A stretch of DNA of 64,000 nucleotides. Origin: Thuidium tamariscinum (taxonomy: Eukaryota; Streptophyta; Bryopsida; Hypnales; Thuidiaceae). The first letter of the stretch is position 1. The number at the start of each line of letters is the position of its first letter. The stretch lies in the NCBI GenBank assembly GCA_947034885.2, contig OX344749.2, positions 27,295,501 to 27,359,500 of the forward strand, read 5' to 3'. Both the position numbers and the translations under genes were made by a program. The notes beneath the pieces are model-generated. The model saw only the letters and a program-made list of their open reading frames with translations. It was not told the DNA's origin and did no database searches. Of this stretch, positions 48,603 through 59,141 are shown one piece after another.

Positions 48603-49535
48603 TTGAAGTCTAATTTCAAACATAAACATTTTCTTAGGTCACCAAACATAGAAGGTACATTAATCAATTCAGAAATTGAAGCAAGTGTAAGTACTCACAA
48701 TGAGCTAGACTCTTCTTTCCCTCCATTTTTCAAAAAAATGCCATACTCTATGTTTCTTTCGCGACCACTTCTCAAGGGCAACCTCTTGTGGGCGACCGCG
48801 GGTGTGGGGCGACTGAAGGTAGGAGAATGCGGGTCTAGGACGACCGCGGGTGGAGGTGGGAGCCATTCCCTCAACCAAGCTCAAAAAAAGTCATTTTGGG
48901 GCCATTTTGGGCCATTTTGGGGCGACTTCGGGTCTTGGGGCGACCTCTTGTGGGCGACTGCGGGTGTGGGGCGACCGAAGGTAGGAGAACGCGGGTCTAG
49001 GGCGACTGCGGGTGGAGGTGGGAGCCATTCCCTCAACCAAGTTCAAAAAAAGTCATTTTGGGGCCATTTTGGGCCATTTTGGGGCGACTTCGGGTCTTGG
49101 GGCGACCTCTTGTGGGCGACCGCGGGTGTGGGGCGACCGAAGGTAGGAGAACGCGGGTCTAGGGCGACCGCGGGTGGAGGTGAGAGCCATTCCCTCAACC
49201 AAGCTCAAAAAAAGTCATTTTGGGGCCATTTTGGGCCATTTTGGGGCGACTTCGGGTCTTGGGGTGACCTCTTGTGGGCGACCGCGGGTGTGGGGCGACC
49301 GAAGGTAGGAGAACGCGGGTCTAGGGCGACCGCGGGTGGAGGTGAGAGCCATTCCCTCAACCAAGCTCAAAAAAAGTCATTTTGGGGCCATTTTGGGCCA
49401 TTTTGGGGCGACTTCGGGTCTTGGGGCGACCTCTTGTGGGCGACCGCGGGTGTGGGGCAGTTGGAGGTGGAGGTGGGAGCCATTGCCTTGCCTTTTGTAA
49501 CATTCTCTTTTATTTTGGATTTTTTTTGGCATTAG
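48603..49535 (+). repeat. 162-bp minisatellite (GCGACC family), open reading frame of 310 codons
   Basis: About four and a half copies of a 162-bp unit (marker CCATTCCCTCAACCAAG at about 48864, 49026, 49188, 49350). Because 162 is 54 codons, the frame stays open and encodes a repeated peptide (WGHFGPFWGDFGSWGDLLWA, then GVGRPKVGERGSRATAGGG). The copies are almost identical, so the array is young. I list it as repeat rather than gene: there is no recognisable domain and an open frame is expected whenever the unit length divides by three. Confidence 0.8.
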
Positions 49536-51221
49536 ATTGAGATTTTTCAACTTGTTTACTATTTTTCCTAAAAATTAAAGAATTGTTGGTAGATGACTCT
49601 AAAATTATTCTCTGTGAACAAGTGATAACATTTAAAGAAGAGTATAGAGAGAATGCAAGCAAAGTATAAATATACAATGGAATCTATTTTGTTTTCTATT
49701 GGAAAATTTGCCAACTTGATGAAAATTAATTAATAATATGGAAAAATACAATAGTGAAGTATTTGAAAATACATCAACATTAAGGTGCTTAATGAGGAAG
49801 TTGGGTGTATTGCTTTGAAGAAGCAAATGACAAATGGATAGTTGGTGAATTTGCTTATAGATAAACTATGGTTGATGAAGCTCTTGAAAATAGTTTCCCC
49901 CACCCATTATTTTGTAATAGGACATGATATTCCTATATTACCATAAATGGGTAGGCCACATTGCATGCCTCTAAATTTCAAAAACTAATGTAAATAAATT
50001 AACAAATTCTTTATGATGTGCCATTTAGAAAAATATGTTGAATATCTTGTATTCAAGGTGATAAGGTGTTGAGATCTATGCATAGAATCTCAAATTTGAA
50101 TTCTCTTGTGCAAATATTTTGTAATTTTTGTTATAAAATTACTCTCATTTGTTCATTCCTAAATTACTGCATGAAAAAGTCTACAAAATGAAATTGAAAT
50201 ATAACATGTAAAGAATCAAGAATCCCCTTGTCTACATATAAAGCTATGATTCATTCTATTTGGACTAATGATTAAAAAATTATAGATAATCTTGTTTTTT
50301 GAGCAATTATAGAAACTTCTTGAAAAATAACGTATTAGATTTCATTTTGAATGCAATTTTCACAAATTTTCTAAAAAATTATTTATCAAGTTAAAATTTT
50401 CTTCCTAGAAAAATCACACAATTAGAATTTATGTGATTCAATTCTATCCTAGAGCTATCAATAATTTATTTTTTTGTTCAACCTATTTCTACTTAACAAT
50501 TTGTAAACCCCTAAGTACTCACGTGGCTTTTTTTTAGTTGTTGCTTGACTTTGGGTAGAATTTTTGGGCATTATATTTTTTTTCAATTTAAAAAAATTGG
50601 ATTGTCTTTCAACATTTACATTCAAAACTAAGATCAATGTGATCAAACAAAAATTATAAGAAAAATAGTAGGAAGTGTTTAGAATTGCATAGTGTTGAAA
50701 ATTTTAATATTTGGAGAAAATTTTGATTCTTTCATTATTAGATCTTTTTCATTTTTTCACAAATCAATAGAAACCACAATTTTGACCAATCCAAAAAAAA
50801 TCAAGTGCTAAAGATGAAATTTGTATTTTTGGTGATTTTTTGAAGTTATATCTTCAAAATTCATTTGAAAATAATCTAAAAACAACTTTAAAACTCTACC
50901 TATATAGATACTTTCTATTTTTTGTGTTTCATATAATCTTTTTTGATGATAACTTCAAAAAAGTTATAGAACTTGTATTTTATCACATTTGCATTTTGTC
51001 CTAACCTTTTGGGCTTTTAGGGGTTAGAGATTGAAAACAAATTTGTTTTTTTGGAATTTTTTTTCTTAGACTTTTAAATCAATTTTTTTTTATTATAATA
51101 TAACATAAAAAACAAAGTCTATAGTGCAAAAAATTTCCATGAATTACGGTCAAAGTCATTGAAATTGTAGTCCAACATTCAAAATTTTATTTTTCCAACT
51201 TGAATGCTAATATCTTCTAAT
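49536..51221. other. AT-rich element interior, nothing recognised
   Basis: No coding exon, RNA gene or clear repeat is supported. Confidence 0.4.
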
Positions 51222-52067
51222 GGGTGATTGCAAGAAACACTTGTACTATTTGTTGCGTTTTGTCACACCTTAGATTCCGATTTTTTTTTAGCCATAAATT
51301 TTGTGTTTTAGCTTCAAATGATTCAAAATTTATTGGGAAGCTACTCATGGCTATTATGTATCTATAATGAATTTTGGAGATTTTTCAAAAATAACTTATT
51401 ATTTTTAAATAGCCCCAAAAATTTCTCACAATACTTGATTTAGGGGTTTTTAGCACCATTTACCTCCCCCCAAAACGAATTTTGACCTAAAATTTAGAAA
51501 AGATGGTCTCTTAGTATATTTATAGCTACTGTCTAAATGAATTTTCAAAATAGACTTATTTTTATGTATTGTAGAAGTCCACAAAAAGAGCTTCATTTTG
51601 CATTTTTTTCCAAAGGTATAAAACATTATTTTAGTGAGTTTTTTGGTCAAATCTCATCTCCGCAAAGTTTTTCCAAATGATGTATTTTTATGTATTTTAA
51701 GAAAAAATGCAAAATGAAGCTCTCTTTGTAGACTTCTACAACACATTAAAATAAGTATTTTAAAAATTCATTTAGACAGTAGCTTTAAGTCTACTAGGAG
51801 ACCATCCTCTCTAAATTTTAGGTCAAAATTCGTTTTTTTTTGCAGGTAAATGGTGCTAAAAACCCCTAAATCAAGTATTGTGAGAAATTTTTGGGGCTAT
51901 TTAAAAATAATAAATTATTTTTGAAAAATCTCCAAAATTCATTATAGATTTATAATAGCTATGAGTAGCTTCCCTACCAATTTTAAGTCATTTGGAGCAA
52001 AAAATAAAAAGTTATGGCCAAAAACAAATAAAAAACTAGGGTGTGACAAAAGGCTTTAAGTGTTTCT
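51222..52067. mobile_element. Foldback element, ~845 bp
   Basis: It starts GGGTGATTGCAAGAAACACT, the same terminus as the element at 1945, and ends with TTAAGTGTTTCT, the partner of that terminus. From 51250 to 51610 the sequence is the reverse complement of 51690-52055 with few mismatches; for example AGGGGTTTTTAGCACCATTT at about 51442 matches AAATGGTGCTAAAAACCCCT at about 51848. The centre is near 51650. Non-coding. Confidence 0.8.
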
Positions 52068-52169
52068 AAATTTTTATTTTTTGTATTCTTAGATGAGTGC
52101 AATTTTTTTAATAGCATTAGAAGAGGTCACCCTCCTTTCTTTTTAATGCAATGGGGTTTCCCCATTTGC

Positions 52170-52290
52170 TAAAGAAAAAAAAAAAAAAAAAAAAAAAAGG
52201 AAGAGGTCGCCCCTACCCGAGGTCGCCCCCACTCGAGGTCGCCTCTACCAGAGGTCGCCCTCTACCCGTAGTCGCCTATCTTTTTTAGAC
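52170..52290. repeat. Poly-A run followed by GCGACC minisatellite (minus sense)
   Basis: About 26 A at 52172-52198, then GAGGTCGCCCCTACCCGAGG-type units to about 52280. These are the reverse complement of the units at 43680-43900, so GCGACC arrays sit near both ends of the hAT-like element in inverted orientation. Confidence 0.75.
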
Positions 52291-52467
52291 CCGCATGCGC
52301 CTCCCAAATGTAATACGTGGATGCCACATGGCATCCAGGTGGCGTTATTTACTATGTGGTAAATTTTTAAAAGTCAAAGGTAACTTTGACTCTATTGGAC
52401 GTCGCGAGGGTAACCACGAGACGTCGTGTGACGTCTGGTTGTCGCGATGTCGCCAGAGAAAACCCTG

Positions 52468-54537
52468 AATGTCTCCAATATTCAAAGCAGTTTGGAGTTG
52501 TGAGGGGGTACAAGGAACAGAAGTAGGTGGGGATTCCTGTGCTTCTGAAGTGGTTTGTACAACATTGTCATCCACCGTGCTCTGATGTGGTTCATCCGCC
52601 AATGCTATCAGTTCAAGGTCTTCAGAATCCAGTATATCGGCATCCTCTATGATAGGGTGCTGCATTGTTGACTGACACAACTCATCCACCAAAGCTGCCG
52701 GTTCCAGATTTGAAGACTCCAGTGTCTTGCCCTCCTTTACTAGAAGGGGGGGGTACTGTTGAGTGACGATACTCGCTCCATGCGGCCTCTTCATCGTCTT
52801 CGAACGCCATTTCCATGGAGTTAATGAGCTCCATGATTTTTGCACGGGTCTCTTTTACCCTAGTAGTCCATGTTGGTGGTGCCAAATCTGCCACCCAACC
52901 CATATCAAAGTTCTCCCGCATATGGAGGCATTTGTTCCATATCTTGCCTTGATCTCCCCAATGTTCGTGTATTGTTGTGGTCCAACAACAGTTGAAAGCT
53001 CCTGGATAGTTACGAGCTAGATCTTGCAGGGCACGCATGCGGATGTTCTGTACCCATTCCATTATGCTGTCCATAACTCTATCTTCTTTTCCTTCACAGA
53101 TGAGTTGTGCATCCTTCATCACTAATGTATGCACCACATCCCATTCATAGCTCGACATCCCAGAGAATCGAAATTTTGCTTCGAAGGTGAAGACTGATAG
53201 GGCAATCATAATATCCCTTTGTCTCTGGCACATTGTCCGCACAAGGGACCGACTGAGCCCAAAGATTGGACACGACATCTGTCTCCACCGCCCAAAGATG
53301 CTATGCAGAGCAGTTCGTAGGACTTGAACAAACGGAGGCGGCTTGACATGGTACAAAGGCTCGTCAAGGAAGACTTTGCGAACCTGTAAAGCCTCCTCGT
53401 TTGTATAAACAACATCAACTGGATTCACTTTGGATCCTTACAAAGGGATACAAACATGAATACTGAGCTACCGCTTCCTAATCCCTAAACAACTGTTCCC
53501 GAAAGCAATGAAACATTGAAATAGTGAAAGCCCAAAACAAAGTTTGCACAAGTATGAATGCTTAAATGCAAAGAAAAAGGACTGTATGACATACGATTAT
53601 GACTCCATGGCAGCGCAGGTAACTTGTCAAATAGGTTCTTCTACTCCGCCAACACCAACCAAATGGGGCACCAATCCCAGACAAATGCCTCACGCTTGAA
53701 TCGCGTCTCAAATCTAAAGGTTGAGACTGCCTCCTCCACAAGGCGTTCCTACTCTGCACTTAATTCAACCACATAGACTTCACATCTCTTCTTGTACTCA
53801 ATTTCATCTTTCGTGTACTGCAAGTAAGACCCCAATAGTGTAATGTCCTCTGGAACATTTCCATACTTGACGCTGCGGCAGACGGAATTAATGGCATGTC
53901 CAACCGATTCAAATACAGTTTTGTAATCTTCTTCCTACAACCACACGTACCACAAACAATTCTGTAGCATGAACATGTTCAGTCCTAATTTAGGGCCCTG
54001 TAGAACCATAGATGGTAGTCCTCGTTAACTAGACAGATTGCACACATTGAATACTTCAAATTGATATGCACATGAAACACTGCATTGGCAAAGGAACACA
54101 TTGAAGAAATCAACACACTCGCCCTATACATTGAAGTGGTTTACAAAGTCAATTAATTCACAATTGTCTTACCTTGGCTTCACACGTCCACCACATGACG
54201 CACTCCTTTGTGGCAGCTTGGAATAACCCCAATTCCCAAGACTTTGCAAAGCATTCCTTGAACTCCTTTTCTGATTGACCCTCCCATGACCAGTTCAATA
54301 GTTCTGGCCTGATTTGCAATAGGTGGTACAATCCAGGAGCCTCTCGCCTGACTGGTGGCTCGGGAGGGGGGCGAGACTATGGTAAAGCATCTGCCTTCAC
54401 TCGTGCAGCCATCTTGACCTTCCGCTCGTCACGACTTAAACGCTCTGCTCGGCCGGTTGTGGAATATGCTAGCCCAGGATGATACATTTTAGGAGTGGGA
54501 GCCCCCAAATCACAAAGCCAATATCGATGCAAAGCGT
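52468..54537 (-). pseudogene. Middle part of the Ulp1-type transposon gene
   Basis: Minus-strand exons include ~54537-54171 (ALHRYWLCDLG, YHLLQIRPELLNWSW, ending CEAK before GTAAG), ~53936-53590 (EEDYKTVFESVGHAINSV, RFETRFKREAFVWDW) and ~53440-52468 (VYTNEEALQVRKVFLDEP, YEWDVVHTLVMKDAQLICEG, FNCCWTTTIHEHWGDQGKIW). TAG stops lie in frame at 54379-54377, 53751-53749 and 53643-53641. A run of eight C (minus strand) near 52752 marks a frameshift: the frame EYRHSTVPPPSSKGG gives way to PPLLVKEGKTLESSN, which then runs to ALNIGDI at the hAT junction. I do not recognise the domain; it resembles uncharacterised plant transposon-associated proteins with a C-terminal Ulp1 domain. Confidence 0.65.
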
Positions 54538-54562
54538 CACTAGTAGAAAATTCAACGTCCAA

Positions 54563-54770
54563 AATTACAAGAAAGTGTTGATTTTTTTTTGTTAATTAGG
54601 ACGTGTTGATTTGGACAAAGATGAACAAAAAAGTGTTGATTTGGACAATCAAATTGACACTTTTTTGTTCTCTGTGAACATAAAAGTGTTCATTTTTTTG
54701 TCCAATTTGACACGTTTGTGTTGATGATTGACATAAAAATGTTGATTTGGATGCCCATTCACATAACAAC
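54563..54770. repeat. Subterminal repeats of the CACTA element
   Basis: Several copies, in both orientations, of a motif like AAGTGTTGATTTGGACAA and its complement. They match the right subterminal segment at 61148-61180. In CACTA elements such repeats bind the transposase. Confidence 0.7.
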
Positions 54771-54949
54771 TTCTTGCAACTCACAAATTTGAATACAGTG
54801 TAGCAAATTATATATGTTTGTCATATCATATAATACCTGAAGAAGGCTAGCTACAGAACATTGAGTGTTGTCAATAAATCCACAACCAAGTTATCTACTA
54901 TCTTGTTAACATCTATCCTGTCAGGAGCCTTCAAAGCAGTCTTGCGGTG

Positions 54950-55265
54950 AAAAACATTTTGGCATGTAACCTCCAGAGCATCCTCAAACACATTCTAGAG
55001 ACTAGTGTCACTTTGACTAATCGAGACTCGCAGTTTACCACTGTCCGCCTGCCCAAGCATTCTCCCAAACCATCCCCTGCGCACAATACGACCACAGCTT
55101 AGTCATCAGTCACCAAGGAGTATCGCAAACATATGTTACCAGATATTACCAGTAGAATTGTAAGGAAAAAACAAGTAGAGAAAATTACTGAGTGAACTCC
55201 CCTCAAGTGTACCAAATTTCATCCGATTTGCAAGTTTGCGCATGTCAGTCAGGGCATACCTGAGA
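54950..55265 (-). pseudogene. PRP31: Captured fragment of splicing factor PRP31
   Basis: After an acceptor AG, the minus-strand exon from ~55260 reads YALTDMRKLANRMKFGTLEG, then SSLS. A second exon from ~55079 reads GDGLGE, then after a frameshift MLGQADSGKLRVSISQSD. Both match the conserved C-terminal region of PRP31, the U4/U6 snRNP spliceosome factor (L-T-E/D-M-R-K-L-A-N-R-M-x-F-G and GDGLGEGYGMLGQAGSGKLRV in plants, from knowledge of the family). The short loss between GDGLGE and MLGQ breaks the frame, and a stop follows SQSDTSL. Intron sequence is kept, so genomic DNA rather than cDNA was captured. Confidence 0.75.
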
Positions 55266-55321
55266 AGACAACAAGAATTGAACCTTACCTTCATACGTGC
55301 AATAAAAATACTACTCAACAA

Positions 55322-56274
55322 TCACATTACCAAGGTAACACAAGAGATTCAAGTATATGCTTACAAACAACAAAAGATAAATTAAATTGTAGAATGTTAT
55401 CCTTAAAACCAACTGAACGACACCCATAATAATTTCAGGGAGAGAACGACAAATCTCTCCTTCATCTCCCTGAGTCGACGGCCAAGATATCGCAAAATGA
55501 GAGACTAGGGTCAAGTTTGGATGAATCTATAATCAGCAATTTGAAAATTCATCATAGTTTAATCATGCGGTGCAAAAAATACATGCTACAACCGTCCTTC
55601 AACTACCATCAAGACCCAACCAAAATAAAGACAATTAAATAACAAGAACCATGCTCAAATGCTTATGGACAATTCTCTGTATACAAGGAAAACTTAGAGA
55701 GTTTATCTCGAAGTCCTAACAATAATCAGTAAAGCTCATAAGGAAATGCACAAACACACCTGATTGTGAGAACAACCAAAAGTCTTTTAAGTATATTGTC
55801 TGCATTCACACCAAAAAAAGTATTGGTTAACTAATACACCAAATTGTATCATGTAGCAAAATACAGCACTTCAAAAAATTCGCAACCAGTGATTTCAGAA
55901 TGTAGAACACCTCAACATCAGAACTTAATCACCAACGAAACTTTAAAACCCTATACCGTTTGCCACACAACATTACACCATGCACCCAAATACAACACTT
56001 CAAAATCCTCACAATAGCAAATTTTGGAAACGTACAACACCTCAACAACAGAACTTAGATCACTAATAAACTTTGAAACCTAATAACCTTGGCAAATGCT
56101 ATCCAGACAAATTATTCTTTAGTGTTCTAGAATGCTTTTTGATTTGCCAACACAAATAACTCGAAACCTAATTAAACTTATTACGCTCAATCCCTTCAAG
56201 TGTAACAATTGGAGGGGAAAGAAACACCATAACCCTCAGACAACGATTTTGCAGTTTCCAAATTCCACTCTCAC
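55322..56274. other. CACTA interior, probable captured intron or flank
   Basis: No coding exon is recognised. Composition is like intron or flanking DNA. Confidence 0.35.
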
Positions 56275-56499
56275 CTGCGAACCTGGAACATTAGCCTTGT
56301 CCGTTTCCCCATTCACTAACGTGGAACCATCACTACTGCCACTCGGATTATTCGCAGGTCACAGACGTTGCGGCTTGATAACCACAGCACTGCTGTTGTT
56401 ATGATGACGAGGAGGCGAGGTCGAATCCTTCTTCAGCAAGTGCAATCCTAATGGTGCACCACCAGCAAACTCACCCACCATGTCCTTGATATCCTCCAT
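56275..56499 (-). pseudogene. Captured first exon of an unidentified gene
   Basis: On the minus strand, ATG at 56499 starts MEDIKDMVGEFAGGAPLGLH, then LLKKDSTSPPRHHNNSSAVV. The frame continues through one TGA (RL, stop, PANNPSGSSDG) to a GT donor at 56274 (AGGTTCGCAG|GTGAGAG). The leader upstream is not A/T-rich like the element. It looks like the first coding exon of a nuclear gene with a serine- and asparagine-rich N-terminus. I do not recognise the family. Confidence 0.5.
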
Positions 56500-57723
56500 G
56501 CCGACGACCTCTTCACAAAATTCTGGCTCTCCTCACAAATCCTCAATCATGAACGCACTCCAATGCAAGGAGAAACACAATCTGAAAATTCGGAATGCAA
56601 TTTCTTTGGCTTCATTGCAAAATGAAACTATGGTGCTAACGAACTTCTCAATGGGACCTCGAAAGGAACGCCAGCGTTCCCAATGTAGGGAACGTCGGCG
56701 TCCTTGGGGACCCGTAACAAGACGTGTGGGCCCTAGACTCTAAACCCTAACACTTGAAGCGTAAATCTGACAGATAATCCATGCCTGCATAATGTAGTAC
56801 TTTCAACGGATATAGACTAGATCGTCCAAATCGTTCTCCCTCAAACTGATGATGATGGGCAAAACATTCCCGCTCACGTTGGTCTTCGCAACATGGACTA
56901 AAGTATTGTCTTGGATATTTGTCTCCGAACCTACTTTGATATGGTTAACATCACCTGTCACGTGGTACATTCATATGAGAACGCATAAAAAAGATGGCAA
57001 GAAGACTCTTCATCTTCCAGGACAGAAATTCTCCGCCTCTCGTGAAAACAGTTATCCAGCCTATCCTTCTACTCGCACTAAGGCTCTAAAAATTGACTGC
57101 GAATTTAGTATGTAGTTAAGACGGAACTTTAAATTACAATACTTCTGGAATACTAGATGCGCCACAAAGCATGTGTCTACTGAGCCGTGAAGCTGTCGCT
57201 TGCAACCACAAATGATATCATTTCGAATATGCAGATAGACACGGCTCCTCTTCCGAGCAACCTCCCACACAAACGTGATACTTTCTTAAATTACAAAGAA
57301 TATGAGGCAGTAATGAATATGCGCTCAAAATACTGACGAGCTCTGCCGCAGAATAGGAGAAGTGGATAATTGCAAGTAATATAAACACATAAAGAAATGC
57401 ATAATTTTCATAAATCTCTTTCCACATAATCCTCAGTATACTCCTCAGTATACTCCTCAATATACTCCTCTCTAATTAAACATTTCAAAACCCCTATTCA
57501 ACAAGCTTAGAATGCCACAACTCATACAATGAAATATCAAAATTCTATCAGTCATAGGAAATTAATCCTTGTGAGTCATGGACGCCAATATTCTAGTGTT
57601 TCTATTTTTAACAAGTGTCCCATTTTCATTAGTAGACCAGAACTTTCCACATTTCCAAACCACTGCTTAATCTCTCCCGGTGAGGTTATGACAACAAAGA
57701 ATGAGAATGGGTTGTTTAATTAC

Positions 57724-57867
57724 CTCACAGAACACATCCATACCAAATTGAAGACTTCTCCCCAATCTGCACTTCGCCAACAACAGAAGCACCAGGAGCC
57801 ACAAATGCAGACTCCTCAATGACAGGCGTCTTGCCGAATATGCTCAATATCGTTTGATACTTGGAAA
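57724..57867 (-). pseudogene. Captured gamma carbonic anhydrase exon
   Basis: A 144-bp exon with acceptor CTCCGCAG before 57867 and donor GAG|GTAATT after 57724. It encodes [20 protein letters not shown], then [20 protein letters not shown] and IWYGCVL. That is the start of the left-handed beta-helix of plant mitochondrial gamma carbonic anhydrases, subunits of the extra domain of respiratory complex I (family pattern: [27 protein letters not shown]). The next codon, expected to be Arg (CGA), is TGA at 57727-57725. The flanking exons, with the metal-binding histidines, are not found nearby. Confidence 0.75.
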
Positions 57868-58621
57868 CTGCGGAGAATGAACAGCCAATATCACAACCGT
57901 GTCTAAATTTATTGCAGCTCAACTTTCAAGCTCTCACACACACCAGTTATGCTAAACCAAAAACCCAAGGACAGTAACAACGGACATTTCTAATCAAAAT
58001 ATAAGGGGTGAAGTGCCGCTCAGGAGACACCCAGGGAATGTTCAATAGTAAGAATGAATTGGAGATCTTCATCTCGGGTGGTGGCACCTGCGCAGCACTC
58101 GTCCCAATGGAAACTAGCTTACCTCCACCAAATGCATTCCAAGAAAACCCACTAGACCTACTCTCAATTCTGGTAATGTCATGCATTGCCTTCAAACGGA
58201 AATCATCCAACCGACATCTACATAAAAACAATTCTCGGAAAATAGCGCATTACTCGAAATCTAATGTGAAAGTGTATCAAGAAGTTCACACCTCATACCA
58301 GATGACGCAAAACCTTCCCAAATTTCGAAAACGACGAAAATCGAAAATCATCAATTAAATACAACAAAGGACATCACGCATCATTGCAAACATGAGCTCA
58401 CTGGATCATTCAACTCCAAATCACACGGCCTCAGCTCACAAACCCCAAAGGCAGATCGCCCTCCAAATTCTAAAACAGAAGGCTCCGCCAAAACCGAAGA
58501 TCGCTGGTTCGCTGGTGTTGAAGGTGTTGCTGTAGGTGAGGATGAAGATGTAGGAGTTTGAGCTTCGGAGTGCGCTAATTGGGCTGACACGATTTTGGAT
58601 AAATCCAGAGCCTGGAAAATT

Positions 58622-58786
58622 CTAGCTCTGCGGATTATGTCCAATGTTGCAGGCGTTCGTCTCGTCATGCACCGTGAACTTGGAGGTGCGGCGTGCGAGC
58701 TTCGGGTAGCGCGGATGCTGCCACATGCGCTGCACGGCGACGACGACGGACTTGGTCATCTTGTTGGACACCACCGTGTTCACCAT
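58622..58786 (-). pseudogene. Captured mitochondrial-type ribosomal protein S17 (uS17), internally deleted
   Basis: From ATG 58786 the minus strand reads MVNTVVSNKMTKSVVVAVQR, MWQHPRYPKLARRTSKF and TVHDETNACNIG. This is the OB-fold start of uS17 as in plant nuclear-encoded mitochondrial S17 (VVSNKMQKSVVVAVDR...RTSKF.AHDE.N.CNIGD). After CNIG the expected DxVxLDPSRPLSKxKHWxVAE segment is absent. The DNA jumps to a segment that in another frame reads DIIRRARIFQALDLSK, the family's C-terminal (A)EILKKARIY helix. So about twenty codons are deleted with a frameshift, and the frame ends at TAG 58624-58622. The tail continues in the other frame to 58381 (serine/proline-rich). Confidence 0.75.
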
Positions 58787-59141
58787 GATCGCTGCCTTCC
58801 GCACCCCCACAACCTCCAACTCCAACTTAGGTCTTTTCTTCCAGACCCCTCAAGTTGCTCAAATCAGCGACGCAATTCTCTGTTTGAAAGGCCTGATGAG
58901 CCCTGAACCCTAAAACTCTGCTACGCTGACGAAGCCCATCAATTCAAAATGCTTCAGGGACATAAAATGTATCCAGCATGAAACAGGAAACAAGAACAAG
59001 AAAAAAGGATCACGGTATCAACAGCAGCAATCAATATCGTTGATCTACGGAATCTCGATAAGTTCAAGAAGCCGGGTTGTCACAATCTTAATAAAAGAGC
59101 AGAATGAAACACACTGGAGTACAAGGAAACAATAGAAAACT

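Larger units (their letters stand above)
43499..52467. mobile_element. Large hAT-like non-autonomous element, ~8.97 kb
   Basis: The left end reads CAGGGTTTTCTTGTCGGACA. The right end on the minus strand reads CAGGGTTTTCTCTGGCGACA. The ends are imperfect inverted repeats for more than 20 bp, with further GACGTC/GTCGC-rich similarity inside. An 8-bp duplication flanks them. CAGGG termini and 8-bp duplications are hAT hallmarks. Removing the element and one duplication rejoins the Ulp1-gene frame (ALNIGDI|CTQDLDVGG). Inside there is no transposase that I can see, only GCGACC minisatellites, degenerate ~220-bp repeats, a small MITE and a foldback. It is therefore non-autonomous and would need an hAT transposase from elsewhere. 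Confidence 0.8.

Noticed and set aside
43680-49480. CRISPR array
   Set aside because: The GCGACC repeats are directly joined minisatellites without unique spacers, in a eukaryotic genome with spliced genes.
57725-57727. TGA in the gamma carbonic anhydrase exon as a U-to-C RNA editing site
   Set aside because: Such editing is known from organelle transcripts of some plants, not nuclear genes. The copy is an isolated exon inside a transposon, so simple decay is the better reading.
57947-58358. Open frames on both strands between the carbonic anhydrase and S17 pieces
   Set aside because: No resemblance to either gene or any family. They look like captured intron or flank.
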